Origin: Rhodospirillales bacterium
Lineage (GTDB): Bacteria; Pseudomonadota; Alphaproteobacteria; Rhodospirillales; Magnetospirillaceae
Direction of reading: 5' to 3'
NCBI GenBank assembly: GCA_019455065.1
Contig: JACFNC010000024.1
Span: 1 to 34,890 of the forward strand
DNA length: 34,890 nt
Shown here: one piece after another, positions 24,398 through 32,432 of the stretch
Position numbering within the stretch: position 1 is the stretch's first letter
Layout of the letters: each line of letters opens with the position of its first letter
Made by a program: the position numbers and the translations under genes
Notes under the pieces: model-generated
The model's database searches: none
Seen by the model: the letters and a program-made list of their open reading frames with translations, nothing else
What the model was told of the DNA's origin: nothing

Positions 24398-27241
24398 TCA
24401 ATGGACCGCTTGCGGGTTCCGGCCGGGTCGTTTGGTCGGCATGTCGCGCTCGCCGTCGAGCCGGTAGTTTCTGTCGCGGAACAGCCGCAGGCAGGCGTCG
24501 ACGGCGGCGGCATCGTAGACGCCGCCGCGGTGATCCTCGATTTCGGCAAGGGCCGCGTCGATGCCGAGGCCGGCGCGATACGGGCGGTGCGAGGCGATCG
24601 CCTCGACCACGTCCGCAACCGCGATGATGCGGGCGCCCTGGCAGATATCGTGGGCCTTTAGCCCCCGCGGATAGCCTGACCCGTCCAGCCGTTCGTGATG
24701 TTCATGCACCATGCGGGCGATCGGCCAGGGAAAGGCGATGTCCTTCAGAATGTCGTACCCGGCGGCGGCGTGCGACTTGACCATCTCGAACTCGATGGGG
24801 CTCAAGCGGCCAGGACGGCTCAAGATTTCGTTGGGAATGTGGACCTTGCCGATGTCGTGCACCGTGGCCGCCAGATAGATCGCCTCGACCTCCCCCTTGG
24901 GCAGCCCCATCTCGGCGGCGATCGCCTCGGCCAGATCGGCCACACGGCGCTGGTGGCCGGCGGTATAGGGGTCGCGCATCTCGAGGGTCGCTGCGATGGC
25001 GGCGATGACGTCGATCAGCGTGGTCCGCAGCTTCTCCTGGTGGCCGAGGTTCTCGGCCAGGATACGGTCCCGTTCCGCGCGTGTCCGGTGCGCCTGGATG
25101 CCGAACGCCGCATCGAGGGCGAATTCCTGGAGAATGTCCATCTCGTCGGCGTCGAACACGTCGCCGTCGAGCGAGTAAACGGAAAGAGCTCCGATGGCTT
25201 GGCCGTCGACGATCAGCGGCACGGCGATCGCCGCGCTGATCCTGCACCGCACCGCCTCGTCCCGCCACGCCGGCGCCACGTCCGCCGCGGCGCAATCATG
25301 AACGACGTGGGGGGCTCGCGCGGCGATGGCCTGCTGCCATGGCACCGCGCCGTCGGTTTCCGACAACCCGGCGGCGACCTCCGGCAGGCGGCAGTCCGGC
25401 GGTCCCGATCGCGAGGCAACCTTGAGGTTGCCGGTATCGTCGAGCAGGCCGATCCAGGCGGTGACGTACCCGCCCTTGTCGGTGAGCACGCGGCAAATTT
25501 CTTCGAGAAACGGCCCCTCTTCGGTGCCGCGGACAAGGGCGTGGTTGCACTGGCTGATGGTGCGCAGGGCGCGGTTGCTGCGCCGCAAGGCCGCGTCCAT
25601 CGCCTCGATGGCGGCGAGATTTCGCCGCAATTCCTCGTTGGCGTGTTCGAGTTGCGTGGTCCGCGCCCGCACGGTCTCGTCGAGGTCGTCGCGCTGGCGT
25701 GCCAGCGTCACCTGCAATCGCTTGATCTCCGTGATGTCCTGGTTGACCACCACGGCGCCGCGCACCGCGCCCGCTTCGTCGCGGATCGGAACCGCGGAGC
25801 TGAGCACCGTGACGCGGCTTCCGTCCGGCCGTTCGATCTGCAACTCGTCCCGCAGACAGATTTCACCCTTGCCGAAGGCTCGGGCGGCGCCCCATTCCTC
25901 GGGGCGCACCGGCTCGCCGGTGTCGGCCCAAAGCACGCTCGTCGCCTCGTCGGGAACCCTTCGCGGCGGTTCGCCGCCCCAGATGCGCCGGCTTTCGGCG
26001 TTGGCTTCGGTGACCCGGCCCGCCCGGTCGATCAGCCACACGCCCACGGGCAGGACGGAAATCACCGCCGACAGGCGGCGGTTCGCGGCTTCGATTTGAC
26101 CGGCCCGTTGCTCGACCCTGCCCTCGAGTTCCTCATTGATGCTGACCAGTTCCCTATGCTTGGCCTCGATGCGCGCCGCCATCCGGTCGAATGCCGCGGC
26201 AAGCGATGCCAATTCGCCGGCGGCCGCGGCGGGCAGTTCGGTGCGCGCCGACAAATCCCCGTCGCCCAGCCGTTCTGCCGCGGCCACCACTTGGCGCATC
26301 GGGCGTAGGATCAGGAAATCCGACCCGCGCAGCGCGATCAGTGCGGATAGCACCAACGCAAGGGCCACGACCAGGAGGCTGGTCCGCAGCGGCCGGTCGA
26401 ACGCGGCTTGCGCGACCTCCGGCGGAATCCCGACGTAGACGTGGATGGCTTGGTCGCGCTCGCCAAAGGCGAGGGCATGGCTGTAGAGCCGGCGTACGCC
26501 ACCGAGGCCGACGGCCTCGGTGACGCGGGGCTCCGTACCACCCAGGACCGCGCCGATCCAGGGGTGGTCGCGAAAGGCCTTGCCGGTCAGTTTCTCGTCG
26601 TCCGGATACCTCGCGAGAACCCTACCATTACCATCGAGCACCACCGCGGAGGCGCCGTGCGGATACGCGAACTCCGCAATGTCCTGCCTGATACGATCGA
26701 GGTTGACGGCGGCCATGATGACGCCGCCGACCTCGCCGTCTTCCGCCATAAACCGGCGCGCGAAGTGGATCGACGATAACCCGGTAATCAGTCCGACGCG
26801 GTAGTCGCCGACCACCATGCGATCGACTTCCAAGGCTCTGCGGAAGTAAGCCGCATCCGCCACGTTGACGCCGGGCGAATAGGAAAGAGCCGAGCAGACG
26901 ATATCGCCATTCATACCGACGACGGCGATGTTCGCGTAGTAGGGATGCTGGCGCTGAACGGCCGCGAGTTCCAAATCGCAGCGGCCGGTTGCCAGGTCGT
27001 CGGCATGGGTCAGGTGCTCGAGCGCCGACAGGAGATGATGCGTGCCGTCCGCGAGTTGGCGCAGCTTCCAGGCGAGAAGTACGCTCATTTCCTGGACGCC
27101 ATGCTCGGCGCGCGCGGTCACCTCCCGCGACAACTCCGCACGCACGTGCAGTAATGCCGCGATCGTCGGTAACGCGGTAAGTAGCACGAGCATCAGAAGG
27201 CGTCCCTGAATGCTCGTGATCTTGGAAAAAACGCGACGCAT
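24398..27241 (-). CDS. Membrane HD-GYP phosphodiesterase with Cache, HAMP, PAS and GAF domains
   Basis: 947 residues; predicted to degrade c-di-GMP. In order: TM1 (about 13-33), periplasmic dCache-type sensor (about 35-283), TM2 (about 284-305), HAMP (about 310-365), coiled coil, PAS (about 385-500), coiled coil, GAF (about 560-725), and HD-GYP (about 755-925). The catalytic motifs are complete: HDIGK with His795/Asp796, HHERLDGSGYP near 848-858 and HRPYR near 885. An EVEAIYLAATVHDIG context is typical. The ATG at 27241 has only a weak upstream purine run. Periplasmic and cytosolic sensor domains together imply several inputs. The gene opens a minus-strand run that ends in a diguanylate cyclase. 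Confidence 0.92.
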   Translation of the reverse strand: MRRVFSKITSIQGRLLMLVLLTALPTIAALLHVRAELSREVTARAEHGVQEMSVLLAWKLRQLADGTHHLLSALEHLTHADDLATGRCDLELAAVQRQHPYYANIAVVGMNGDIVCSALSYSPGVNVADAAYFRRALEVDRMVVGDYRVGLITGLSSIHFARRFMAEDGEVGGVIMAAVNLDRIRQDIAEFAYPHGASAVVLDGNGRVLARYPDDEKLTGKAFRDHPWIGAVLGGTEPRVTEAVGLGGVRRLYSHALAFGERDQAIHVYVGIPPEVAQAAFDRPLRTSLLVVALALVLSALIALRGSDFLILRPMRQVVAAAERLGDGDLSARTELPAAAAGELASLAAAFDRMAARIEAKHRELVSINEELEGRVEQRAGQIEAANRRLSAVISVLPVGVWLIDRAGRVTEANAESRRIWGGEPPRRVPDEATSVLWADTGEPVRPEEWGAARAFGKGEICLRDELQIERPDGSRVTVLSSAVPIRDEAGAVRGAVVVNQDITEIKRLQVTLARQRDDLDETVRARTTQLEHANEELRRNLAAIEAMDAALRRSNRALRTISQCNHALVRGTEEGPFLEEICRVLTDKGGYVTAWIGLLDDTGNLKVASRSGPPDCRLPEVAAGLSETDGAVPWQQAIAARAPHVVHDCAAADVAPAWRDEAVRCRISAAIAVPLIVDGQAIGALSVYSLDGDVFDADEMDILQEFALDAAFGIQAHRTRAERDRILAENLGHQEKLRTTLIDVIAAIAATLEMRDPYTAGHQRRVADLAEAIAAEMGLPKGEVEAIYLAATVHDIGKVHIPNEILSRPGRLSPIEFEMVKSHAAAGYDILKDIAFPWPIARMVHEHHERLDGSGYPRGLKAHDICQGARIIAVADVVEAIASHRPYRAGLGIDAALAEIEDHRGGVYDAAAVDACLRLFRDRNYRLDGERDMPTKRPGRNPQAVH

Positions 27242-27397
27242 AGCCGACTATCGTCGCCTGTGTTTACCCCATTGGCAATAGGGGAATATTACCTAAGCGC
27301 GAAAAACTGCGGGAAGCACTACTGTACATCACCCCGGCGACGTTTCTACCGAAGGTTCCGATATTGCCTGTTCTCTGCGAGCGGCGGCCGATTTCCT

Positions 27398-28126
27398 TTA
27401 GCCGAAACTTTGCACGAGGCTGCCGGCGATCAGATACCAGCCATCCACCAGCACGAAGAAGATGAGCTTGAAGGGCATGGCGATCATTACCGGCGGCAGC
27501 ATCATCATGCCCATCGACATCAGCACCGAGGCGACGACCATGTCGATGATCAGAAACGGCAGAAAGACCAGGAAGCCGATCTCGAAGGCGCGCCGCAACT
27601 CGCTGATCATGAAGGCCGGGATCAGCGCACGCAGGGGCGTGGCCTCCCGAGGGGTGTCGGCCGGTGTCTTCGCAATCTCGAGGAACAGGCCAAGGTCCTG
27701 GTCACGGACCTGACGCATCATGAAGCCGTGCAGCGGCTGCACGGCAAGATCGAACGCTTCGGTCTCCTCAATCCTGCCGTCGATGAATGGTTTGATGCCC
27801 TGGTCGAAGGATTGCTCGAAGGTCGGGGCCATGATGAACCCGGTCAGGAAGAGCGCCAAGCTGACCATCACCATGTTCGGCGGGCTGCCCTGGGTGCCCA
27901 ACGCGTGGCGCAGCAGGCTGAGCACCACCACGATGCGGGTGAACGAGGTCACCATCACCAGAATCGAGGGCGCCAGGCTCAGGACGGTAATGAGGATGAC
28001 GAGTTGGACGATGCGGCCCGTCGCCGATTCCGGATCCCCCAGGTCGAGGCTGAAGGTCTGCGCGGCGGCCGGCGCCGCAGCCAGCAGCAACATCCCGACG
28101 ACGGCGAGCAGCGGCCGGCGGATCAT
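27398..28126 (-). CDS. fliP: Flagellar export gate protein FliP
   Basis: 242 residues, part of the FliPQR core of the flagellar type III export gate in the inner membrane. Starts with a cleavable signal (MIRRPLLAVVGMLLLAAAPAAAQ, split as MIRRPLLAVVG and MLLLAAAPAAAQ). Membrane segments carry the family sequence TSFTRIVVVLSLLRHALGTQ, PPNMVMVSLALFLTGF, RRAFEIGFLVFLPFLIIDMV and SMGMMMLPPVMIAMPFKLIF. The ATG at 28126 overlaps the fliO stop (ATGA), which fixes the start. It is the last gene of the minus-strand flagellar group. Confidence 0.95.
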   Translation of the reverse strand: MIRRPLLAVVGMLLLAAAPAAAQTFSLDLGDPESATGRIVQLVILITVLSLAPSILVMVTSFTRIVVVLSLLRHALGTQGSPPNMVMVSLALFLTGFIMAPTFEQSFDQGIKPFIDGRIEETEAFDLAVQPLHGFMMRQVRDQDLGLFLEIAKTPADTPREATPLRALIPAFMISELRRAFEIGFLVFLPFLIIDMVVASVLMSMGMMMLPPVMIAMPFKLIFFVLVDGWYLIAGSLVQSFG

Positions 28127-28428
28127 GGAGGCCCGCCTTCGGCCGACCCCTGGGGGTTTGGCTCCTGGGCCGGCAATCCGGTTTCGACAACGAGGTCGGA
28201 GGCGCCGCCGATCAGCAACAGGTGCTCGCGGTCGTCGCGCCGCACCAGCACCAGCCTTCGTTTGCCGTCGATCGCCAGGGTTTCCATCAGCGCCAGCCGG
28301 CGGCGGCGGCGCGTGCCCATGGGCGCGCCGCCCATCCCGAAGCGTCGCGCCAGCCATGCCAGGCCGAGAATGATGCCCAGGACGACGATCAGGGCCAGGA
28401 GAAACTGGAGGTAGGCAGCGTAGTCCAT
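28123..28428 (-). CDS. fliO: Flagellar biosynthesis protein FliO
   Basis: About 101 residues: one N-terminal membrane helix (YLQFLLALIVVLGIILGLAW) and a cytoplasmic tail containing METLAIDGKRRLVLVRRDDREHLLL (split as METLAIDGKRR and LVLVRRDDREHLLL), the FliO signature. FliO assists FliP assembly in the export gate. The ATG at 28428 begins one base after the stop of the upstream 88-aa gene, and its stop overlaps the fliP start. The N-terminal extension of the frame (from 28491) lies inside the upstream gene and was rejected. Confidence 0.88.
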   Translation of the reverse strand: MDYAAYLQFLLALIVVLGIILGLAWLARRFGMGGAPMGTRRRRRLALMETLAIDGKRRLVLVRRDDREHLLLIGGASDLVVETGLPAQEPNPQGSAEGGPP

Positions 28429-28429
28429 G

Positions 28430-28696
28430 TCAGCCGCCTTCCGTGCCCAGGCGGTGGAACTGGGCTCGCAGGTCGCCCGCCAGCCCGTCAAGTCCGTCGA
28501 CCAGCGAGTCCAGGGTCGGCAGGAGCGCGCGCCCCTCGGCCGTCTCCAGCCCGGTGACGCCTTCGCAGACCGCCCGTACCTGGCCTTCCAGGGCCGAAAG
28601 GTCGATGGCGGCGCCGCCGGCCAGCAGGCGGCGGGCGGTAACGATCAACGCCGCCACCTTCTGCGCCTCCTCGCGAACGCGCTCGCGCGGCGTCAT
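28430..28696 (-). CDS. Conserved-looking 88-aa protein in the fliO operon, unknown
   Basis: 88 residues, largely helical, no membrane segment or cysteine motif (MTPRERVREEAQKVAALIVT at the N terminus; LPTLDSLVDGLDGLAGDL in the middle). I do not recognise the family. It overlaps the FhlB-like gene by four bases (ATGA) and ends one base before fliO, so it is embedded in a tightly packed flagellar operon. A chaperone or export-accessory role is plausible from context only. Confidence 0.75.
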   Translation of the reverse strand: MTPRERVREEAQKVAALIVTARRLLAGGAAIDLSALEGQVRAVCEGVTGLETAEGRALLPTLDSLVDGLDGLAGDLRAQFHRLGTEGG

Positions 28697-29019
28697 CGGT
28701 CGTCTTTCCGCTTCTGAGGAACCTGCCGGTTATTGACGCGGTAGACATAGGCGAGAATTTCGGCCACCGCCGCGAAGGCCTCGATCGGGATCACGCTGTC
28801 GACATCGACCGCACACAGAACCTGCGCGAGGTCCGCATCCTCGCGGACGGCCACGCCATTTGCCTCGGCGACGGCAACGATTCGTTCGGCCAGTTCGCCG
28901 CGCCCGCTTGCGACCACCCTGGGCGCCTCGGCAACATCAGGGTCGTAGGACAGCGCCACGGCCAGCAAGCGCCGCGCAGCCTCCTTGCCGCTGTCCTTGT
29001 CGTTCTCGGCCACCGCCAC
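28693..29019 (-). CDS. FhlB-like protein (FlhB C-terminal domain homologue)
   Basis: About 108 residues from the GTG at 29019; a GTG at 29013 or one at 29082 are alternatives, the last giving 129 residues. The core AVALSYDPDVAEAPRVVASG, then GELAERIVAVAEANGVAVRED and IPIEAFAAVAEILAYVYRVN, matches the cytoplasmic domain of FlhB without the membrane part and without the NPTH cleavage motif. Such proteins (FhlB/YlqH) are thought to substitute for or assist the FlhB C-terminal switch. Full-length flhB is at 31361. It is the first gene of the minus-strand flagellar group and shares the CtrA-site region with flgB. Confidence 0.8.
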   Translation of the reverse strand: MAVAENDKDSGKEAARRLLAVALSYDPDVAEAPRVVASGRGELAERIVAVAEANGVAVREDADLAQVLCAVDVDSVIPIEAFAAVAEILAYVYRVNNRQVPQKRKDDR

Positions 29020-29057
29020 CCCCGTCGCTCGGCTGGCCTGATTGTCGCGACCGACGC

Positions 29058-29072
29058 TTAAGAAATCTTTAA
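29058..29072. promoter_or_regulatory. CtrA box, exact TTAA-N7-TTAA
   Basis: TTAA at 29058-29061 and 29069-29072 with seven bases between, the consensus of the alphaproteobacterial cell-cycle regulator CtrA. It lies 102 bases upstream of flgB and 39 bases upstream of the FhlB-like start on the other strand, so it could control both flagellar groups. Confidence 0.6.
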
Positions 29073-29096
29073 ACCGCCTCACTCCCGCCGCAGGGC

Positions 29097-29111
29097 TTTA
29101 CGCTTTGTTAA
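29097..29111. promoter_or_regulatory. Second CtrA-like box, TTTA-N7-TTAA(C)
   Basis: One mismatch from TTAA-N7-TTAA, with the following C often seen in the consensus. Its centre is 39 bp from the exact box, 63 bases upstream of the flgB ATG. Confidence 0.45.
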
Positions 29112-29173
29112 CGGCGGCGTCCCATACTGCGCGAATTCGGCGAGCCTTGATGGCCGTCTGGGCGGGGGCGCTC

Positions 29174-29572
29174 ATGTTCGATGATCTTTCCGTGCTGGCG
29201 ATGGCAAAAAAGCGCATGGACTGGCTTGCCGAGCGCCAGAAGGTGCTGGCACAGAACATCGCCAACGCCAACACGCCCGACTACCGCCCGCAGGACCTCA
29301 AGCCAGTGGACTTCCAGCAGGCCCTGCGCGAGGCGCAGCCGCCCGCCGTGACGGTGACCCATCCGCGCCACGTGGTGCCGGCCGGCATGGTGGGGGCGGG
29401 ATTTGACGCCGAACGCATCAAGACGCCCTACGAGACGGCGCCGGACGGAAACGCGGTGGTGCTCGAGGAGCAGATGCAGAAGGTCGGCGACAACCGCGGC
29501 GCCTACGAATTGGCGGCCAATCTGCTCAGCAAGCATTTCAAGATGCTGCGCACCACGCTCGGCCGCAACTGA
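29174..29572 (+). CDS. flgB: Flagellar proximal rod protein FlgB
   Basis: 132 residues. The N-terminal LAERQKVLAQNIANANTPDYRP is the rod/hook family motif (split as LAERQKVLAQ and NIANANTPDYRP). The C-terminal ELAANLLSKHFKMLRTTLGRN is amphipathic and pairs with the N terminus. Exported through the flagellar apparatus without a Sec signal. The ATG at 29174 follows a G-rich stretch; the frame continues upstream to 29042 through the promoter region and that part is not coding. First gene of flgBC-fliEQR-flhB-cckA. Confidence 0.93.
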   Translation: MFDDLSVLAMAKKRMDWLAERQKVLAQNIANANTPDYRPQDLKPVDFQQALREAQPPAVTVTHPRHVVPAGMVGAGFDAERIKTPYETAPDGNAVVLEEQMQKVGDNRGAYELAANLLSKHFKMLRTTLGRN

Positions 29573-29586
29573 GGCGGGGATCGGTC

Positions 29587-29997
29587 ATGGACGAACTGAA
29601 GACGAGTGCCGAGATCGCGGTGGCGGGGATGAAGGCGCAGACCCGGCGTCTGCGCGTCGTCTCCGAGAATCTTGCCAACGCGGACTCGCTGGCGCAGACG
29701 GCCGAGGGGCAGCCCTACCGCCGCAAGATCGTCACCTTTCGCAACGAACTGGACCGCGAGCTGGGCGTCGCAATGGTCAAGGCCGATCCGGCCCGGCCCG
29801 ACATGTCCGACCTGCCCCGACGCTACGATCCCAAACATCCGGCCGCCGACGGCGACGGTTACGTGCTGGCGCCCAACGTCAACCCGCTCATCGAGCTGAT
29901 GGACATGCGCGAGGCGCAGCGCAGCTACGAAGCCAATCTCAACGTCGTCAACACGTCCAAGACCATGTTGTCGCGGACGATCGAATTGCTGCGCTGA
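29587..29997 (+). CDS. flgC: Flagellar rod protein FlgC
   Basis: 136 residues, proximal rod subunit. Typical sequence includes RLRVVSENLANADSLAQT, DPKHPAADGDGYVLAPNVNP and the C-terminal EAQRSYEANLNVVNTSKTML. The ATG at 29587 follows GGCGGGGATCGG. Fourteen bases separate it from flgB and 11 from fliE. Confidence 0.95.
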   Translation: MDELKTSAEIAVAGMKAQTRRLRVVSENLANADSLAQTAEGQPYRRKIVTFRNELDRELGVAMVKADPARPDMSDLPRRYDPKHPAADGDGYVLAPNVNPLIELMDMREAQRSYEANLNVVNTSKTMLSRTIELLR

Positions 29998-30008
29998 CGG
30001 AGGGCGGA

Positions 30009-30317
30009 ATGTTCAAGATCAGCGACGCCATCGCCGCCTACTCGGCGGCCGCGAAAATCCCCGCCGCCACCGTCCCCGCCCCAGCCGCCGAGCCGCCGGG
30101 CGGGACGTTCGGCGACTTGGTCAAGAACCTCGCCACCGATGCGGTGGAGGCCGGGCGCAAGAGCGAGGAGGTCGCGAAGGCGGCGCTGGCCGGCAAGGCC
30201 GACCTGCGCGAAGTGGTTCTGGCCGTCAACAACGCCGAACTCACCCTGGAGACCGTGGTCGCCGTCCGCGACAAGGTGATCAACGCGTACAACGACATCC
30301 TTCGCATGCCGATCTGA
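30009..30317 (+). CDS. fliE: Flagellar hook-basal body complex protein FliE
   Basis: 102 residues, the adaptor between the MS ring/export gate and the rod. An Ala/Pro-rich N terminus is followed by FGDLVKNLATDAVEAGRKSE and, at the C terminus, DLREVVLAVNNAELTLETVV then RDKVINAYNDILRMPI, the family signature. GGAGGGCGGA directly precedes the ATG. Five bases separate it from fliQ. Confidence 0.95.
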   Translation: MFKISDAIAAYSAAAKIPAATVPAPAAEPPGGTFGDLVKNLATDAVEAGRKSEEVAKAALAGKADLREVVLAVNNAELTLETVVAVRDKVINAYNDILRMPI

Positions 30318-30322
30318 CCGCG

Positions 30323-30589
30323 ATGAACGAGGCCGTCATCCTCGATCTATCGCGTGAGAGCATTTTCGTGATGCTGAAGATCAGCGCGCCGCCGCTGCTG
30401 ACCGCCCTGGCCGTGGGCCTCGCCATCTCTCTGTTCCAGGCGTTGACGCAAATCCAGGAGATGACGTTGACTTTCGTTCCCAAGATCGTCGCCATCTTCC
30501 TGTCGCTGACGCTGTTCCTGCCATTCATGATCGCCACGCTCAGCGATTTCACCCGGGCCGCCCTCGACCACGCGGTCGGCGGCGGATAG
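30323..30589 (+). CDS. fliQ: Flagellar export gate protein FliQ
   Basis: 88 residues, two membrane helices. It carries SAPPLLTALAVGLAISLFQA and the family QIQEMTLTFVPKI motif. It forms the FliPQR gate. It lies three bases from fliR. Confidence 0.95.
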   Translation: MNEAVILDLSRESIFVMLKISAPPLLTALAVGLAISLFQALTQIQEMTLTFVPKIVAIFLSLTLFLPFMIATLSDFTRAALDHAVGGG

Positions 30590-30592
30590 GCC

Positions 30593-31357
30593 ATGCTCGC
30601 CGAGCTGGCCGCCGTCGACGTCTTCCGGTTTCTTCTGGTCTTCACGCGCATCGGCGCCGCCGTGATGCTGTTTCCAGGCATCGGCGGCACCATGGTGACG
30701 GCGCGCGCCCGCCTGACGCTGGCGTTGGCGGTCAGTTTCGTGGTGCTGCCGGTGGTGGCGTCGACGCTGCCGGCCATGCCCCGGTCGCCATTCGCCCTCG
30801 GCCTGCTGCTGCTGTCCGAGACCGCAATCGGGGTGTTCATGGGCGTGATGGTGCAGATGCTGATGGCCGCGCTCAATGTGGCAGGCAGCTACATTGGCTA
30901 CAAGGCCGGCCTGACCAATGCTTTCGTCTCCGACCCGGTCACCGCCGACCAGAGCACGCTGATCCCGCGCTTTCTCAGTAATCTCGCAGTCGTGCTCATC
31001 TTCGCCACCGGGCTGCACGAGTTGTTGTTCCGTGCCGTCGTCGACAGCTACGCACTGTTCGTCCCCGGCGGCCCGCTCCCGTTCGGTGACATGTCGGAAT
31101 CGGTGGCGCGGGCGCTGGCGACGAGTTTTCGTATCGGGCTGCAATTGGCCGCGCCGGTGATGGTGTTCGGCCTTGTGTTCTATGGCGGCATGGGCGTGCT
31201 CGCGCGTTTGATGCCGCAGATGCCGGTGTTTTTCGTCGCCCTGCCGATCCAGGTGCTGCTCGGCCTGTCGATCCTGATGGTGTCGCTGCCGCTGATCATG
31301 CTGTGGTTCCTCCGCCACGTCGAGGACGGTCTCATGCCCTTCGTGAGAGGGTTGTGA
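30593..31357 (+). CDS. fliR: Flagellar export gate protein FliR
   Basis: 254 residues, about six membrane segments. It has FTRIGAAVMLFPGIGG near the N terminus, GVFMGVMVQMLMAALNVAG, and PQMPVFFVALPIQVLLGLSI near the C terminus. With FliP and FliQ it builds the export gate. Three bases separate its stop from the flhB ATG. Confidence 0.95.
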   Translation: MLAELAAVDVFRFLLVFTRIGAAVMLFPGIGGTMVTARARLTLALAVSFVVLPVVASTLPAMPRSPFALGLLLLSETAIGVFMGVMVQMLMAALNVAGSYIGYKAGLTNAFVSDPVTADQSTLIPRFLSNLAVVLIFATGLHELLFRAVVDSYALFVPGGPLPFGDMSESVARALATSFRIGLQLAAPVMVFGLVFYGGMGVLARLMPQMPVFFVALPIQVLLGLSILMVSLPLIMLWFLRHVEDGLMPFVRGL

Positions 31358-31360
31358 CGG

Positions 31361-32431
31361 ATGGCCGAGGAGAACCAGGACTCCAAGACAGAGCAACCAA
31401 CACCGAGGCGCCTGGAGAAGGCGCATGAGGAAGGCCAGGTCGCGGTCTCCACCGAGGTCAAGACTTGGTTCATGCTGATGGCGGCGACGGCGATCGTCGC
31501 CTTCCTGGCGGGGCCGATGATGGCGCGGCTCAAGGTGGACCTGGTGCGGTTCATCGCCGCGCCGCATACCATTCCTGTCGACGCCGGCAGCTTGCGGAAT
31601 CTCTTCGTCGACCTGCTGGCCCAGGTCGGGACGGCGATGATGCTGCCCCTGGGGCTGCTCATGCTGGTGGCGCTGGGAGCATCGCTGTTGCAGACCGGTT
31701 GGGTGTGGACGGGAAAAAAGGTTAAGCCGTCGCTGGACAAGATCAGCCCGCTTGCCGGCTTCAAGCGTTTGTTCTCGGCGCGATCGCTGCTCGAGTTCGT
31801 CAAGGGGCTGCTCAAGCTGGGGCTTGTGGGCACGGCCGTGATGGCGGTTGTCTGGCCGCACCGCGACGATATCCCGGCGATGACCGGCTTGCCGGTGCCG
31901 GCGGCACTCGATCACCTGCACGACACGATGCTTGCCCTGCTGGTGGCGGCGGTGGCGGTGATGACCGTGATCGCGGCCATGGACTACGCCTACCAGAAAT
32001 ACGATCATCTGAAGCGCCTGCGCATGACGAAGCAGGAGGTGCGCGACGAGCACAAGCAGACGGACGGCGATCCGATGATCAAGGCCCGCCTGCGGCAGAT
32101 CCGCGCCGACCGCGCGCGAAAGCGCATGATGCAGGCGGTGCCGACGGCCGACGTGGTGGTCACCAACCCCACCCACTACGCCGTCGCCCTGAAGTATGAG
32201 ATGGAGAAGATGAACGCCCCGGTGATGGTGGCCAAGGGCGCCGATCTGCTCGCCCAGCGGATCCGCAAGGTGGCCGAGGAGAACGACGTGACGATCGTGG
32301 AGAACCCGCCGCTCGCCCGCGCCCTGTACGCCAGCGTCGAGGTGGATCAGGAAATTCCCGCCGAACATTATCGCGCGGTCGCCGAGGTCATCGGCTACGT
32401 CATGCGCCTCAAGGGCAAGTTCAGGAACTGA
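31361..32431 (+). CDS. flhB: Flagellar export switch protein FlhB
   Basis: 356 residues. The N-terminal SKTEQPTPRRLEKAHEEGQV motif and four membrane helices are followed by the cytoplasmic domain. NPTH is at 269-272, the self-cleavage site between Asn and Pro that switches export from rod/hook to filament substrates. It sits at the same residue numbers as in Salmonella. The TGA at 32429-32431 is one base before the cckA GTG. Confidence 0.96.
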   Translation: MAEENQDSKTEQPTPRRLEKAHEEGQVAVSTEVKTWFMLMAATAIVAFLAGPMMARLKVDLVRFIAAPHTIPVDAGSLRNLFVDLLAQVGTAMMLPLGLLMLVALGASLLQTGWVWTGKKVKPSLDKISPLAGFKRLFSARSLLEFVKGLLKLGLVGTAVMAVVWPHRDDIPAMTGLPVPAALDHLHDTMLALLVAAVAVMTVIAAMDYAYQKYDHLKRLRMTKQEVRDEHKQTDGDPMIKARLRQIRADRARKRMMQAVPTADVVVTNPTHYAVALKYEMEKMNAPVMVAKGADLLAQRIRKVAEENDVTIVENPPLARALYASVEVDQEIPAEHYRAVAEVIGYVMRLKGKFRN

Positions 32432-32432
32432 C

